Assembly: GCA_947642555.1 (NCBI GenBank)
Contig: CANRSX010000033.1
Location: 1-55,838 of the forward strand
Direction: 5' to 3'
From: an uncultured Roseburia sp.
GTDB lineage: Bacteria > Bacillota > Clostridia > Lachnospirales > Lachnospiraceae
DNA length: 55,838 nucleotides
Position 1 is the first letter of the stretch. The number at the start of each line of letters is the position of its first letter. Of this stretch, positions 9,246-17,335 are shown in pieces. A model generated the notes under the pieces. That model had not been told where the DNA came from and did no database searches. It saw only the letters and a list, made by a program, of their open reading frames with translations. A program made the translations under genes and the position numbers.

Positions 9246-11141
9246 ATGGTAATAATGCATAACATGTCTGCCGCGAATGCGAACAGACAGGTCTCAACAG
9301 GCGAGAAGGTGATCGCGGACTCTGCGGAGAAGCTAAGCAGCGGTTACCGGGTAAACCGTGCGGCGGATGATGCGGCAGGACTTACCATATCGGAGAAGAT
9401 GCGCTGGCAGGTGCGGGGGCTTGGGCGTGCCTCGGACAATTCCAGGGACGGAATTTCCTATATTCAGACAGCGGAGGGTGCGCTCGGCGAGATGCACGCG
9501 CTGATGCAGCGCAGCAAGGAGTTAAGCGTCCAGGCGGCGAATGACACGAACACGGATCTTGACCGCGCGGCGATTCAGAAGGAGCTGGATCAGCTTGTCA
9601 CGGAGATCGACCGCATCTCTTCCACGACGCAGTATAACACGATGAACGTGTTTGGCGAGGACGGGAGAGATCCGTATGCGGTGATGGATGCGCCTTCGTT
9701 TAACGTCATATCCGTGACCTATGGTTTTATCGATCAGAACGGAGCGATCCAGCCCATCACAGGCGGAAATGCCAACAAAGCGGTTAACTATACAGGGGAT
9801 AAAAAGGTCATTGCAGACTATGTGGCCAGCGAGGCATCCAAGGCGGCCCAGGCGGTTCTTGCGGCATACCCGGCGCTGACCGGCGCGTCCAGCGCCAATA
9901 TTCAGATCGGCTTAAACCTGGCGAACATAGACGGAAAAGGAAGTGTGTTAGCTTCCGCGGCGCTGTCCATGCGCTGGTCGGGCAGCAGCACGGAGATGAC
10001 ATTTACCATGAATGTCGATACTTCCGACTACAATATCAATAATTATAACGACGGCGGATTAGCGGCGACGATCGCGCATGAGATGACGCATCTGATCATG
10101 CAGGATACGCTGACATCCGGGATGCTCGGAAGAAATTCGGAGCCGTATCCCCTGTGGTTTGTGGAGGGGATGGCGCAGACGGCCAGCGGTGACGACGGAT
10201 GGCTCTCAAACCGGTTAAATGCGAATTCTTCGGACGCTGCCATAAAGAATTACCTCTCACAGACGGCTTCCATGCCGTACGGCGCGGGGTATTTAAGCAC
10301 GCTGTACCTGGCGCAGATGGCGTCCGGGCAGACGGCGGTCAGCACAGCCAGCCTGCGGAACGGCCTGAATAAGATTATGGGCGACATGGTGGGCGGATCC
10401 ACGTTAAGCCAGGTGATCGCAAAATATTCCAACGGCAAATATGCAAACTACAAGGCGTTTGAAAAGGGCGTGGGTAATGATGCGGCTGCCGTTCAGTTTA
10501 CGAAGGATTTTATCGCGGCGAGAGGCGCCAATGGAGCAGGCTCCGTGATCGCTCCGTCGCTTACCACCTTAACGCCGGATATTTTAAATGCAAGCAGCCC
10601 TTATGCGAACAGCTATAAGATTCTGACAAATACGACGGCTTATACCAATATTTACGGAACCGGCTTTACCTTTCCGGATAAGGGGAACGCGAGCGGAACC
10701 GGAGGAGGAGGCTCGGGAAGCGGCGGCAGCTCATTTGGCGGCGACGGCCTGATGCTTCAGGTGGGAAGCTTAGGCGGCCAGGGAATCGCGCTCGGCAGAT
10801 TTAACGTGTCTTCCGCGGCGCTCTTAAAGGGCGGCAGTTTAAGCGTGATGTCGTTTGAGGAGGCTTCCGATGCGATGATGCTTGTAGAAGATGCGATCAG
10901 CGCGATCTCGAATGTGCGGTCGTACTACGGAGCCATGCAGAACCGGCTGGAGCATGTGATCGCGAACCTGGATAATTCCGCGGAGAATACGCAGGCCGCG
11001 GAGTCGCGCATCCGCGATACGGATATGGCGGAGGAAATGGTGGCCTACAGCAGTGCGAATGTCATTGCGCAGGCGGCGCAGTCCATGCTGGCGCAGGCGA
11101 ACCAGAGCACAAATTCCGTGCTTAGCCTGCTGAATGCATAG
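9246..11141 (+). CDS. Flagellinolysin-type flagellin with HExxH metalloprotease domain
   Basis: A 631-aa flagellin. Residues 1-~140 form the D0/D1 N-terminal helices (LSSGYRVNRAADDAAGLTIS is the classic block) and ~545-631 the C-terminal D1/D0 helices (ending in SMLAQANQSTNSVLSLLNA). The ~400-residue variable region between them is a gluzincin-like protease domain: His278-Glu279-x-x-His282 is the zinc site (IAHEMTHLIMQD) and Glu307 in WFVEGMAQ is the likely third ligand. A Gly/Ser-rich linker near residues 480-500 joins it back to the filament core. Proteolytic flagellins of this build are known as flagellinolysins. The protein should be exported by the flagellar apparatus and display a protease on the filament. 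Start: AAAGGAGG with 5-nt spacing to ATG9246. Convergent with a second flagellin; no other flagellar genes are in the window. Confidence 0.93.
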   Translation: MVIMHNMSAANANRQVSTGEKVIADSAEKLSSGYRVNRAADDAAGLTISEKMRWQVRGLGRASDNSRDGISYIQTAEGALGEMHALMQRSKELSVQAANDTNTDLDRAAIQKELDQLVTEIDRISSTTQYNTMNVFGEDGRDPYAVMDAPSFNVISVTYGFIDQNGAIQPITGGNANKAVNYTGDKKVIADYVASEASKAAQAVLAAYPALTGASSANIQIGLNLANIDGKGSVLASAALSMRWSGSSTEMTFTMNVDTSDYNINNYNDGGLAATIAHEMTHLIMQDTLTSGMLGRNSEPYPLWFVEGMAQTASGDDGWLSNRLNANSSDAAIKNYLSQTASMPYGAGYLSTLYLAQMASGQTAVSTASLRNGLNKIMGDMVGGSTLSQVIAKYSNGKYANYKAFEKGVGNDAAAVQFTKDFIAARGANGAGSVIAPSLTTLTPDILNASSPYANSYKILTNTTAYTNIYGTGFTFPDKGNASGTGGGGSGSGGSSFGGDGLMLQVGSLGGQGIALGRFNVSSAALLKGGSLSVMSFEEASDAMMLVEDAISAISNVRSYYGAMQNRLEHVIANLDNSAENTQAAESRIRDTDMAEEMVAYSSANVIAQAAQSMLAQANQSTNSVLSLLNA

Positions 11142-11174
11142 CGGATGAGTATAATTGAAATCAGGCAGAAAAAG

Positions 11175-11203
11175 ACCCCCGGCAGCGGATATGTGCCGGG
11201 GGT
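11175..11203. terminator. Bidirectional terminator between the convergent flagellins
   Basis: A perfect 10-bp stem (ACCCCCGGCA with TGCCGGGGGT) has a 9-nt loop. T-rich sequence follows on the plus strand and a run from GAAAAAGA gives T residues on the minus strand, so it can stop both flagellin transcripts. Confidence 0.85.
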
Positions 11204-11271
11204 TTCTGATATCGGAATAATCTGCCCGAAGCGAAACATCGAAACAATTGAGGCTTCGGGGCTGACAGGCA

Positions 11272-13116
11272 TTACGCCTGCAAAAGCTCTAAGACGCGGC
11301 CCGTGCTCTGATTGGCCTGCGCCAGCATCGACTGGGATGCCTGGGAGAGAATATTGTTTTTGGTGTAGTCCACCATCTCCTCCGCCATGTCAAGATCCCG
11401 GATCCGGGATTCCGCAGCCTGGGAATTCTCCGCTGTGTTGTCGTCCACCGCGTAAGCGTGCTCCATTCGGTTGGTCAGGGCCCCGTAGTAGGACCGGATC
11501 GAGGATATTTTATTGATCACGCGGTCGATATTGTCAAGCGAGCTGTCCGCTGTAAAAGCGGACATATCGTCCGGTACACGCAGGTTTAACGTCGCGGAGC
11601 TTAAGTCATACAGCATGATCGGTATATTCTGACGTGCCAGCGAGCCGGACTGAATATCGATGTAATCCGGCATATAGGCGTAGGAGGTAACGGCGTCCTG
11701 CTGCGTGACGTCGACCGTTGTCTTTGTATCGATCGTCGTGGTCTCTCTGTACGGATCAGCGAGCAGAGTGATCGGACCGTAGGAGACTCCGCCGAGGGGA
11801 ATGCTGCTGCCGGGCGCCATCTGATTGCCCTCCCACCAGCAGCCGACACCGGTGTGATTGGGAACAGTTACACCGTCTTTTACATTTGTGTCGTCCCAGT
11901 GATCATATAAATTTTCGATTGCGCCGAGTACAGTGTGTGTCGTGTTCGTGGGCGCAATATCAATGGAAGCGTTGCTGTTCGCCAGGTTAAATTTGGACGG
12001 GGCAGGCCTTGTATTGACCGCTGTGGTTTTGGTGTTCATCGTGTCAAAAGCGAGCCGTACGTCCACGGCGTGGGTGTTGGTGCCGCGGTTTTCCACCTCG
12101 TAGGAGATACCATAGCTGTCGCCGACAAGAGCGATCGTCTGGGTGAGGAATAACCCGTCCCCCAGATCGTATTCCGTCGTTGCAGTATTTTTATCTGGGG
12201 AGAGCGTCGTTTTTTTCGGAATCCCGCTGTCGTTGTACAGGTCATAGCTTTTTACCTGTCCGTCAATCTTTACGCCAAGCTGCGACATTCCGCAGGAGAG
12301 ATCCAGATTTCCCTTTACGTTTTTGACATTGATATATCCGTTTGATCCCACCATGTCGCCGGGCTTCCGCAGATCCGTGTAATCCTTGCTGCTGATAGGG
12401 GTGTAGACCTTTGTCGTCGTGACCTCTGTGGTGGTGGTCGTGGTGGTGGTGCGGTAGGTACGCTCCACATCGTAGGAATCATGGGCAAGGGCATCCTGAC
12501 CGCGCGGCGTCTCCTTCTCGATGTAATCCGTATCTGATGATGTTTTTGTCGTCGTATTGATCGTCGGAGGCGGTGTCAGACTGGGGGGCGGGTTTTTGGG
12601 AAGCCACACATCCGCGCCTGTGGTCCGTGTCGTCGTGTTTGTCGTCGAGCTGACCGGCGTCGTCTGTGCCGTGATGTCAGGGCCCTCGATGATCTCGTCT
12701 TTTCCCTTGAAAATCTTTAAGGTATTGAATTCCGTGTCGTCAAAGATCCGGTCGAACTCTCCGGACAGCGCAGAAATCTCATCCTCGATGGCCTGCCGGT
12801 CGAGCTCGGTATTCGTGTCGTTGGCGGCCTGAACCAGAAGCTCGCGCTGACGCTGTAAGATGCTGTGAATCTCGGTGAGCGCACCATCCGCTACATTTGT
12901 AAGAGATATGCCGTCCTGAATATTGTCGGAGGCGCGGTTTAATCCCCGCACCTGGGTACGCATCTTTTCGGAAATGGATAAGCCGGCGGCATCGTCCGCC
13001 GCCCGGTTGATCCGGTAGCCGGATGCGAGCTTTTCCGCGTTTGCAGCTGTCTGCTTTGCGGCTGTATTTACCTTTCCATTTGCAAATACGGCCTGTGTGT
13101 TGTGCTGTATAATCAT
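11272..13116 (-). CDS. Flagellin with Thr-rich linker and beta-sandwich-like insert
   Basis: A 614-aa flagellin. The N-terminal helices (residues 1-~145, with LASGYRINRAADDAAGLSIS) and C-terminal helices (from ~520, ending SMLAQANQSTGRVLELLQA) are typical. The middle has a Thr/Pro-rich linker (~150-245, with runs such as TTTTTTTEVTTTK) that could be O-glycosylated, then ~200 residues of strand-rich sequence. Its segments YEVENRGTNTHAVDVRL, AFDTM and APGSSIPLGGVSYG resemble a beta-sandwich module seen in other surface proteins. No HExxH motif is present, so it is probably a structural subunit, perhaps the main filament protein or glycan/adhesion display partner of the protease flagellin. Start: GGGAGG then AACAT before the ATG at 13116. 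Its promoter shares the GCCGATATAA element. Confidence 0.9.
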   Translation of the reverse strand: MIIQHNTQAVFANGKVNTAAKQTAANAEKLASGYRINRAADDAAGLSISEKMRTQVRGLNRASDNIQDGISLTNVADGALTEIHSILQRQRELLVQAANDTNTELDRQAIEDEISALSGEFDRIFDDTEFNTLKIFKGKDEIIEGPDITAQTTPVSSTTNTTTRTTGADVWLPKNPPPSLTPPPTINTTTKTSSDTDYIEKETPRGQDALAHDSYDVERTYRTTTTTTTTEVTTTKVYTPISSKDYTDLRKPGDMVGSNGYINVKNVKGNLDLSCGMSQLGVKIDGQVKSYDLYNDSGIPKKTTLSPDKNTATTEYDLGDGLFLTQTIALVGDSYGISYEVENRGTNTHAVDVRLAFDTMNTKTTAVNTRPAPSKFNLANSNASIDIAPTNTTHTVLGAIENLYDHWDDTNVKDGVTVPNHTGVGCWWEGNQMAPGSSIPLGGVSYGPITLLADPYRETTTIDTKTTVDVTQQDAVTSYAYMPDYIDIQSGSLARQNIPIMLYDLSSATLNLRVPDDMSAFTADSSLDNIDRVINKISSIRSYYGALTNRMEHAYAVDDNTAENSQAAESRIRDLDMAEEMVDYTKNNILSQASQSMLAQANQSTGRVLELLQA

Positions 13117-13190
13117 ATGTTCCTCCCTGAACGATTCTGCAGCGTTGATGAAAGGATGCCAGGGTAAGAAAGCCGGGCATCATGAGAGAT

Positions 13191-13229
13191 AAAAAAACCG
13201 TGCAGCGCGGCAAACACCTCTCTGCACGG
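13191..13229 (-). terminator. Terminator-like hairpin in the flagellin leader / after the CPBP gene
   Basis: Reading the minus strand, CCGTGCAG pairs with CTGCACGG (13229-13222 with 13205-13198) around a 16-nt loop and is followed by seven T residues (13197-13191). It could end the CPBP transcript. However, the flagellin promoter lies between the CPBP stop codon and this hairpin, so flagellin RNA would begin just before it. Confidence 0.7.
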
Positions 13230-13242
13230 GCTCTTCTCTTCT

Positions 13243-13270
13243 ATTATATCGGCAAAAAAACATAAGTCAA
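13243..13270 (-). promoter_or_regulatory. Promoter of the structural flagellin (sigma-28 / sigma-A overlap)
   Basis: Minus strand: TTGACT (13270-13265), a 16-bp spacer and TATAAT (13248-13243) form a near-consensus sigma-A promoter. GCCGATAT (13253-13246), the motility sigma -10, overlaps the same -10. The predicted start, near 13236, is a few bases before the leader hairpin. Confidence 0.65.
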
Positions 13271-13277
13271 TAAGCCA

Positions 13278-14354
13278 TTACTGAAACAGCTGCAAAATAA
13301 TCATGACGATCCAGTAGAGGGAGAAGAGGATCATGCCGGGATTTAAGATGCAGGTGGTAAAACGCTTCCCCTTCGGGATCACGACGACGCCCGGTTTGCA
13401 GGAAAATTTGCGGAGGTTGACGAAAAAGAGGACAACGCCCGCGATGGTGAGGCCGACGAGCAGGAAAGCATAGACCATTAAAATCATCAGGCCCGGTAAG
13501 GCTTCCATCATATATTCCGTGAGCGCCTCTGGCTGTTCGGTCATAATACGGGCGAGCTCTTCGTATCTGCTGGCACGCAATACGAACATGGAGAGCACGG
13601 ATCCCATGAAATTGACGGCCATATGCATGAGGATGGTATAGCGGATGTTTCTGGTCTTTACATAGATGAAGCCGAACAGAAGGCCCAGCACAAACGCGTA
13701 GGCGAACTGGTTTAAGTTCCCGTGGAACAGGCCGAAAAACAGGCCGGAGATCAGCACGGCGGTTCCCTCGCCATAAGGCGCGATGCGGTCGATCAACAGC
13801 TTGCGGAATAAGATTTCCTCCATGATCGGCGCGAGGATCACAATGATCAGGATTGTTGCCGCAAGGCCGGTACTGCTGACGATATCAAGGATACCGTTGT
13901 TTACCATGCTGCCCTTCGCAAGGCCGATTAAGGTGGTGAGGATGGTCCCGAGGATGTTGCTTATGTACATGCCGGCAAAGCAGATGATAAAGGCGACGAG
14001 CCACTGTCCGACGGTCATTTTCTTCTGCGTGGCAGGAGCGGCCTGAGGGCCGGAATAGCCGCCGCTTAAGTCAGGGTCCGGACCGCCGGATGAGGCCGGA
14101 ACGGATCCTGTCTGCGGCGCTGTCGGGATAAAAGTGCGGATCAGAAACATCAGAAGCGGCATCGAGATCACGTACATGGGGATCATGTTGATGATCAGCG
14201 AAAGATCCGGGTTTTCCAGCAGCGACGGGAAAAAGAGGCTGGTGATCACATTGCAGAGGGTCTGCAGCGTCGTGATGAGCAGGGTTCCGAGAAAATAGAT
14301 CAGGCCGATCTTTGAAAAGTGTTTTCTGGTTTGTCTGAGATCTTCGTAATTCAT
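13278..14354 (-). CDS. CPBP-family intramembrane metalloprotease
   Basis: A 358-aa polytopic membrane protein of the CAAX-protease/bacteriocin-processing (CPBP) family. The three family motifs are present: EExxxR (Glu179-Glu180...Arg184 in PIMEEILFRK), FxxxH (FGLFHGNLNQF) and HxxxN (LMHMAVN). A Gly/Pro/Ser-rich cytosolic or external loop sits near residues 80-110. Start: the ATG at 14354 has GGAGG six bases before it; an upstream in-frame start at 14384 falls inside the promoter/operator. The gene follows an ECF sigma/anti-sigma pair on the same strand but has its own operator-covered promoter. Members of this family process prenylated or peptide substrates, and the related PrsW clips anti-sigma factors; that role here is only inferred from position. 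Confidence 0.85.
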   Translation of the reverse strand: MNYEDLRQTRKHFSKIGLIYFLGTLLITTLQTLCNVITSLFFPSLLENPDLSLIINMIPMYVISMPLLMFLIRTFIPTAPQTGSVPASSGGPDPDLSGGYSGPQAAPATQKKMTVGQWLVAFIICFAGMYISNILGTILTTLIGLAKGSMVNNGILDIVSSTGLAATILIIVILAPIMEEILFRKLLIDRIAPYGEGTAVLISGLFFGLFHGNLNQFAYAFVLGLLFGFIYVKTRNIRYTILMHMAVNFMGSVLSMFVLRASRYEELARIMTEQPEALTEYMMEALPGLMILMVYAFLLVGLTIAGVVLFFVNLRKFSCKPGVVVIPKGKRFTTCILNPGMILFSLYWIVMIILQLFQ

Positions 14355-14377
14355 GTGATTCCTCCGAAATAAAATAA

Positions 14378-14430
14378 TTGACAACTTTTCTTGTCATATT
14401 CATTATATGAATGACAAGAAAAGTTGTCAA
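14378..14430 (-). promoter_or_regulatory. Consensus sigma-A promoter covered by twin 20-bp operators
   Basis: Minus strand: TTGACA (14430-14425), exactly 17 bp, then TATAAT (14407-14402), a perfect consensus promoter reading into the CPBP gene. The site TTGACAACTTTTCTTGTCAT occurs at 14378-14397 and its exact reverse complement at 14411-14430. Each 20-mer is itself a dyad (GACAA-N6-TTGTC). One copy covers the -35 and spacer, the other the start of transcription. This is the layout of a tightly repressed promoter; the repressor is not identifiable here. Confidence 0.85.
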
Positions 14431-14439
14431 TAGTTTTTT

Positions 14440-16629
14440 TCAGAATGTCAGTTTTTCGATCCGGCGGTATCCGTCTTCACGGTCGTAGGCTGTCACTGCA
14501 TCCGGGCTTACCAGGTAAAAACGGCTGCCCGCATAGATGCCGCGGTATTCCTCCACCGCGCCGTTTTCTCCCAGGGATTCGGTCAGGATCTCTCTGAAGG
14601 AGCCATCCTCCCAGGAGAACAGGAGATAGCTGTTTTTCTCCCTGTTCTGGTAGGATTTCGCCGCAAAGCCGATTACGTTTTCCTCCGGGTCCGCCAGCAC
14701 GCATTTGTACTGGTAGAGGGCCGGGCTGTAATCGATGTTTTTGATCACGCAGCTTCCCGCCACAGAGAGGTCCGACGGGTCTGAAATGTCAAACATCGTG
14801 AGCTTGAGCCCTTTTCTTGAGCCTGTATCCGGGTCGGTCTCGTAGCCGATGCCGAAGAGCTTATCCTCCCCCCACAGATGCAGGTATTCGGAAAAACCGG
14901 TGATTTTTAACTCGGAGAGGATCTTCGGATTTTTTTCATCGGAGAGGTCCACAGCGAACAGAGGATCCGTATTCCGGTAGGTTACAAAATAGGCTGTGTC
15001 CCCGATAAAGCGCGCCGCGTAGATTTCCTCCCCTTTTGCGATTCCTTTTAAGGTACCGGTCAGGTTTAAGTCCGCGTCGAACAGGTAGAGCGCGTTTTCG
15101 GTCTCCGATCCGCTCCAGTCGGTGGTGAGCAGGCGGAGCTTTCCGTTCTGTTCCTGAATGGCAAAGGTGTCATAGACCTCGCCCTCCGCCGATGCGGCGC
15201 CCACAGCGTCGATGTTTCCCTCATGTAAGGAAAATTTTGCGATCTGTGTGTTTATCCTGCTCCCGGAATAATCCGAATGGTAGAGATACAGGGATCCGGT
15301 GCTCACGTAGACCTCCACAAAGTGATTGAGGATCAGGGTCTGATCGATGGTCTTCTCCGGGGAGGTTACGTCCACGGAAGTGACCAGCAGGCCGTTATTT
15401 CCCTGCTCCGGCAGGTAGATGCAGTCCGCGGCCACCGGCGTCCCGTTTACCACCGGGATCCAGCCGGTAGTATTTTCGTCGAGGATGGCACGCTCCTTTA
15501 CCATGCCATTTGTCTCCATATACTGATCCGAAAACAGGTAGACGATGTTTCCGATCTTCCGCGAGGTCTTGTAGGAGCCGTCCTGGGTGACGCTGCCGGA
15601 AAGGGACGGACTGCTTTTGTCGCTGATGTCGTAGGTCAGAAGCTCCGTCACGGTATCGGAATCCATGTAAAAGACGTCCTCATCCTCCTGCTGTGTCAGC
15701 TGTGTCTTCTGCTTTTCCAGGATCAGATTCAGGATATTTCCTTCTACATACATCTCCATCACCCGGGAGGAGGCGCTCTCCATGAGGATCTGGAGCTCTC
15801 CGGCTTCCTTCATGGCGCCGCCCGATATGTCGACGATCTTTACCGTATCCCCGTGCAGGATATACAGATAAGTCCCGTCCGTCTTTATGATGTCGCTCTC
15901 GTCCACACCCTGTGTGACCACATTTGTCTTTGAATATGCCCCGGATCTGGATGCATCGGAGGAGGCGCTTTCGGTCAGGGCGCCCTTCATCTCTTCCGCC
16001 GGGGCAGAATTCATGACGAGGTCGTCGGCCGATTCCTCCCAGGCGAGATCCTCCACGAATTCACCCCTTTCCACGGAGCCGCCGGTCGCTGCGATGTCGC
16101 CGTATTTGTAATAGCTGGTCTGCTGCTCCAGCAGATCATAGATCTGGCCGTAGTTGTCCGCCACCACATACAGCTCCCCGGCGTCGCGTTTCGGAGCGTG
16201 GGCTTTCGCCGCGCCGGACTGCTGCGCCGCACTATCCGGGGATGTATCCGCCGGCTGTGATGCGTCAGAAGAAGACATTCTGTCAGTGGCTGCCTGGCCT
16301 GCTGCATCCTCCGTCCCACTCGACGCCGCGATCTGATCTGCGGCTGCGCCATTCTGCGGGCTTCCCGCACCCCCTCCGGTCAGGCCGCCGGGAGCAAGCG
16401 CCCGGCAGGTGGCAAAAATACCGGCTCCGCATATGAGAAAAACAGCTGCCGCTGTAAATGCTTTTGAGCGGAAAATCTGTACGATAGAAGCGCGGTGTTT
16501 TCCCGTTGTATCGGTCTTTTCTTTTTGCTGCGCCAGGCGTACCTGAATCTGATTTGGCATCAGTCCCTCCGGGATCTGTACCGTCTCTGCGGACGCCCGG
16601 ATCCGTTCGGTCATTTCATATTCTTTCAT
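14440..16629 (-). CDS. Membrane-anchored beta-propeller protein, probable anti-sigma factor
   Basis: A 729-aa protein. Residues 1-~50 are a charged cytosolic segment, ~57-78 a single membrane helix, ~80-150 a Ser/Ala/Asp-rich spacer, and ~150-729 an extracellular strand-rich region. The last is recognisable as the 'secreted C-terminal beta-propeller' family (first blade GELYVVADNYGQIYDLL; later blades with TYLYILHGDTVKIVDIS and similar). The start ATG overlaps the sigma gene's stop (ATGA), and the ECF sigma directly upstream suggests the cytosolic tail holds the sigma factor while the propeller senses something outside. That role is inferred from topology and gene order; no zinc-binding HxxxCxxC anti-sigma motif is visible. 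A GGAGGGAGG ribosome site precedes the start. Confidence 0.8.
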   Translation of the reverse strand: MKEYEMTERIRASAETVQIPEGLMPNQIQVRLAQQKEKTDTTGKHRASIVQIFRSKAFTAAAVFLICGAGIFATCRALAPGGLTGGGAGSPQNGAAADQIAASSGTEDAAGQAATDRMSSSDASQPADTSPDSAAQQSGAAKAHAPKRDAGELYVVADNYGQIYDLLEQQTSYYKYGDIAATGGSVERGEFVEDLAWEESADDLVMNSAPAEEMKGALTESASSDASRSGAYSKTNVVTQGVDESDIIKTDGTYLYILHGDTVKIVDISGGAMKEAGELQILMESASSRVMEMYVEGNILNLILEKQKTQLTQQEDEDVFYMDSDTVTELLTYDISDKSSPSLSGSVTQDGSYKTSRKIGNIVYLFSDQYMETNGMVKERAILDENTTGWIPVVNGTPVAADCIYLPEQGNNGLLVTSVDVTSPEKTIDQTLILNHFVEVYVSTGSLYLYHSDYSGSRINTQIAKFSLHEGNIDAVGAASAEGEVYDTFAIQEQNGKLRLLTTDWSGSETENALYLFDADLNLTGTLKGIAKGEEIYAARFIGDTAYFVTYRNTDPLFAVDLSDEKNPKILSELKITGFSEYLHLWGEDKLFGIGYETDPDTGSRKGLKLTMFDISDPSDLSVAGSCVIKNIDYSPALYQYKCVLADPEENVIGFAAKSYQNREKNSYLLFSWEDGSFREILTESLGENGAVEEYRGIYAGSRFYLVSPDAVTAYDREDGYRRIEKLTF

Positions 16630-17156
16630 TGTGTTCCTCCCTCCATCCGTCCGGCCATCTTTTTTAAGCCGCGGCTTTCCTTTGAGCGCACCGTGTTTTC
16701 GTTCATATGAAGAAGCGACGCGATTTCCCTGCTTTTATACCCGCAGAACAGGTGCATGCCGATGATCAGGCGTTCCTCGTCCGGCAGCTCAAAAAAGAGC
16801 TTCCGCACATACAGGGCCTCCGACTCCTCCAGCCGCGGCCGGGCGGCCTGCTGCTCCTCGAGCATGTAATCCTCAAGCTCCACGGTTTTCCTGGCGTATT
16901 CCCGCAGCTTATCCCTGCATTTATGTAACAGAATCCGGTACATCCAGCTATTGAATGCCTCCTCGGAGCGCAGTTTTCGGATGGAGGCATACGCGTCCGT
17001 CACCGCGTCGCTCACCACATCCTCCGCGTCCGCCGTATTCCGCAGGGTATAGAGCGCAAACCGGTACATATTTTCATAGATCTCGGCGTAAAGGCCGGCG
17101 AATGCCTCCGCATCGCCGCGCTTTGCGCGCTTTACCAGCTGTAAGTAGTTTTCCAT
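16626..17156 (-). CDS. ECF-type sigma-70 family RNA polymerase sigma factor
   Basis: A 176-aa ECF sigma factor. Region 2 spans about residues 8-80 (YRFALYTLRNTADAEDVVSD, then SWMYRILLHKCRD) and region 4 the C-terminus (LPDEERLIIGMHLFCGYKS and SLLHMNENTVRSK, a helix-turn-helix for the -35 box). Start: the ATG at 17156 follows GGGGGAG; the 43-residue extension upstream is Arg/His-rich, lacks a site and would cover the promoter. Its stop overlaps the next gene's start by 4 bp, so sigma and propeller are translationally coupled. A promoter of the type used by sigma M/V-like ECF factors lies 33 bp upstream, implying self-activation. Confidence 0.92.
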   Translation of the reverse strand: MENYLQLVKRAKRGDAEAFAGLYAEIYENMYRFALYTLRNTADAEDVVSDAVTDAYASIRKLRSEEAFNSWMYRILLHKCRDKLREYARKTVELEDYMLEEQQAARPRLEESEALYVRKLFFELPDEERLIIGMHLFCGYKSREIASLLHMNENTVRSKESRGLKKMAGRMEGGTQ

Positions 17157-17189
17157 AGCTCCCCCTTTGTAGACTGTCCTGTTATATAA

Positions 17190-17216
17190 GACGCAGAATG
17201 GGGGCGGAATGTTGCA
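17190..17216 (-). promoter_or_regulatory. ECF-type autoregulatory promoter
   Basis: Minus strand: TGCAAC (17216-17211), exactly 17 bp, CGTC (17193-17190). This fits the TGMAAC-N17-CGTC pattern of ECF sigma factors such as Bacillus sigma M/V and precedes the ECF gene itself. Confidence 0.7.
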
Positions 17217-17273
17217 TGGGGCGGGGATTTTTTTTTGAAAATGATGGTGCCGGCGCCTTCTCTGGCCGCTGGC

Positions 17274-17303
17274 TTGTACCGGCATAAAGGGCTGTGCTAT
17301 AAT
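17274..17303 (+). promoter_or_regulatory. Promoter of the sensor-kinase remnant
   Basis: TTGTAC (17274-17279), 18 bp, then an extended -10 TGCTATAAT ending at 17303. The same layout (18-bp spacer with TGCTATAAT) precedes the intact histidine kinase at 46199. Confidence 0.55.
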
Positions 17304-17335
17304 GAACCGGTATCAATGTCAGGCGGGAGGTCATC

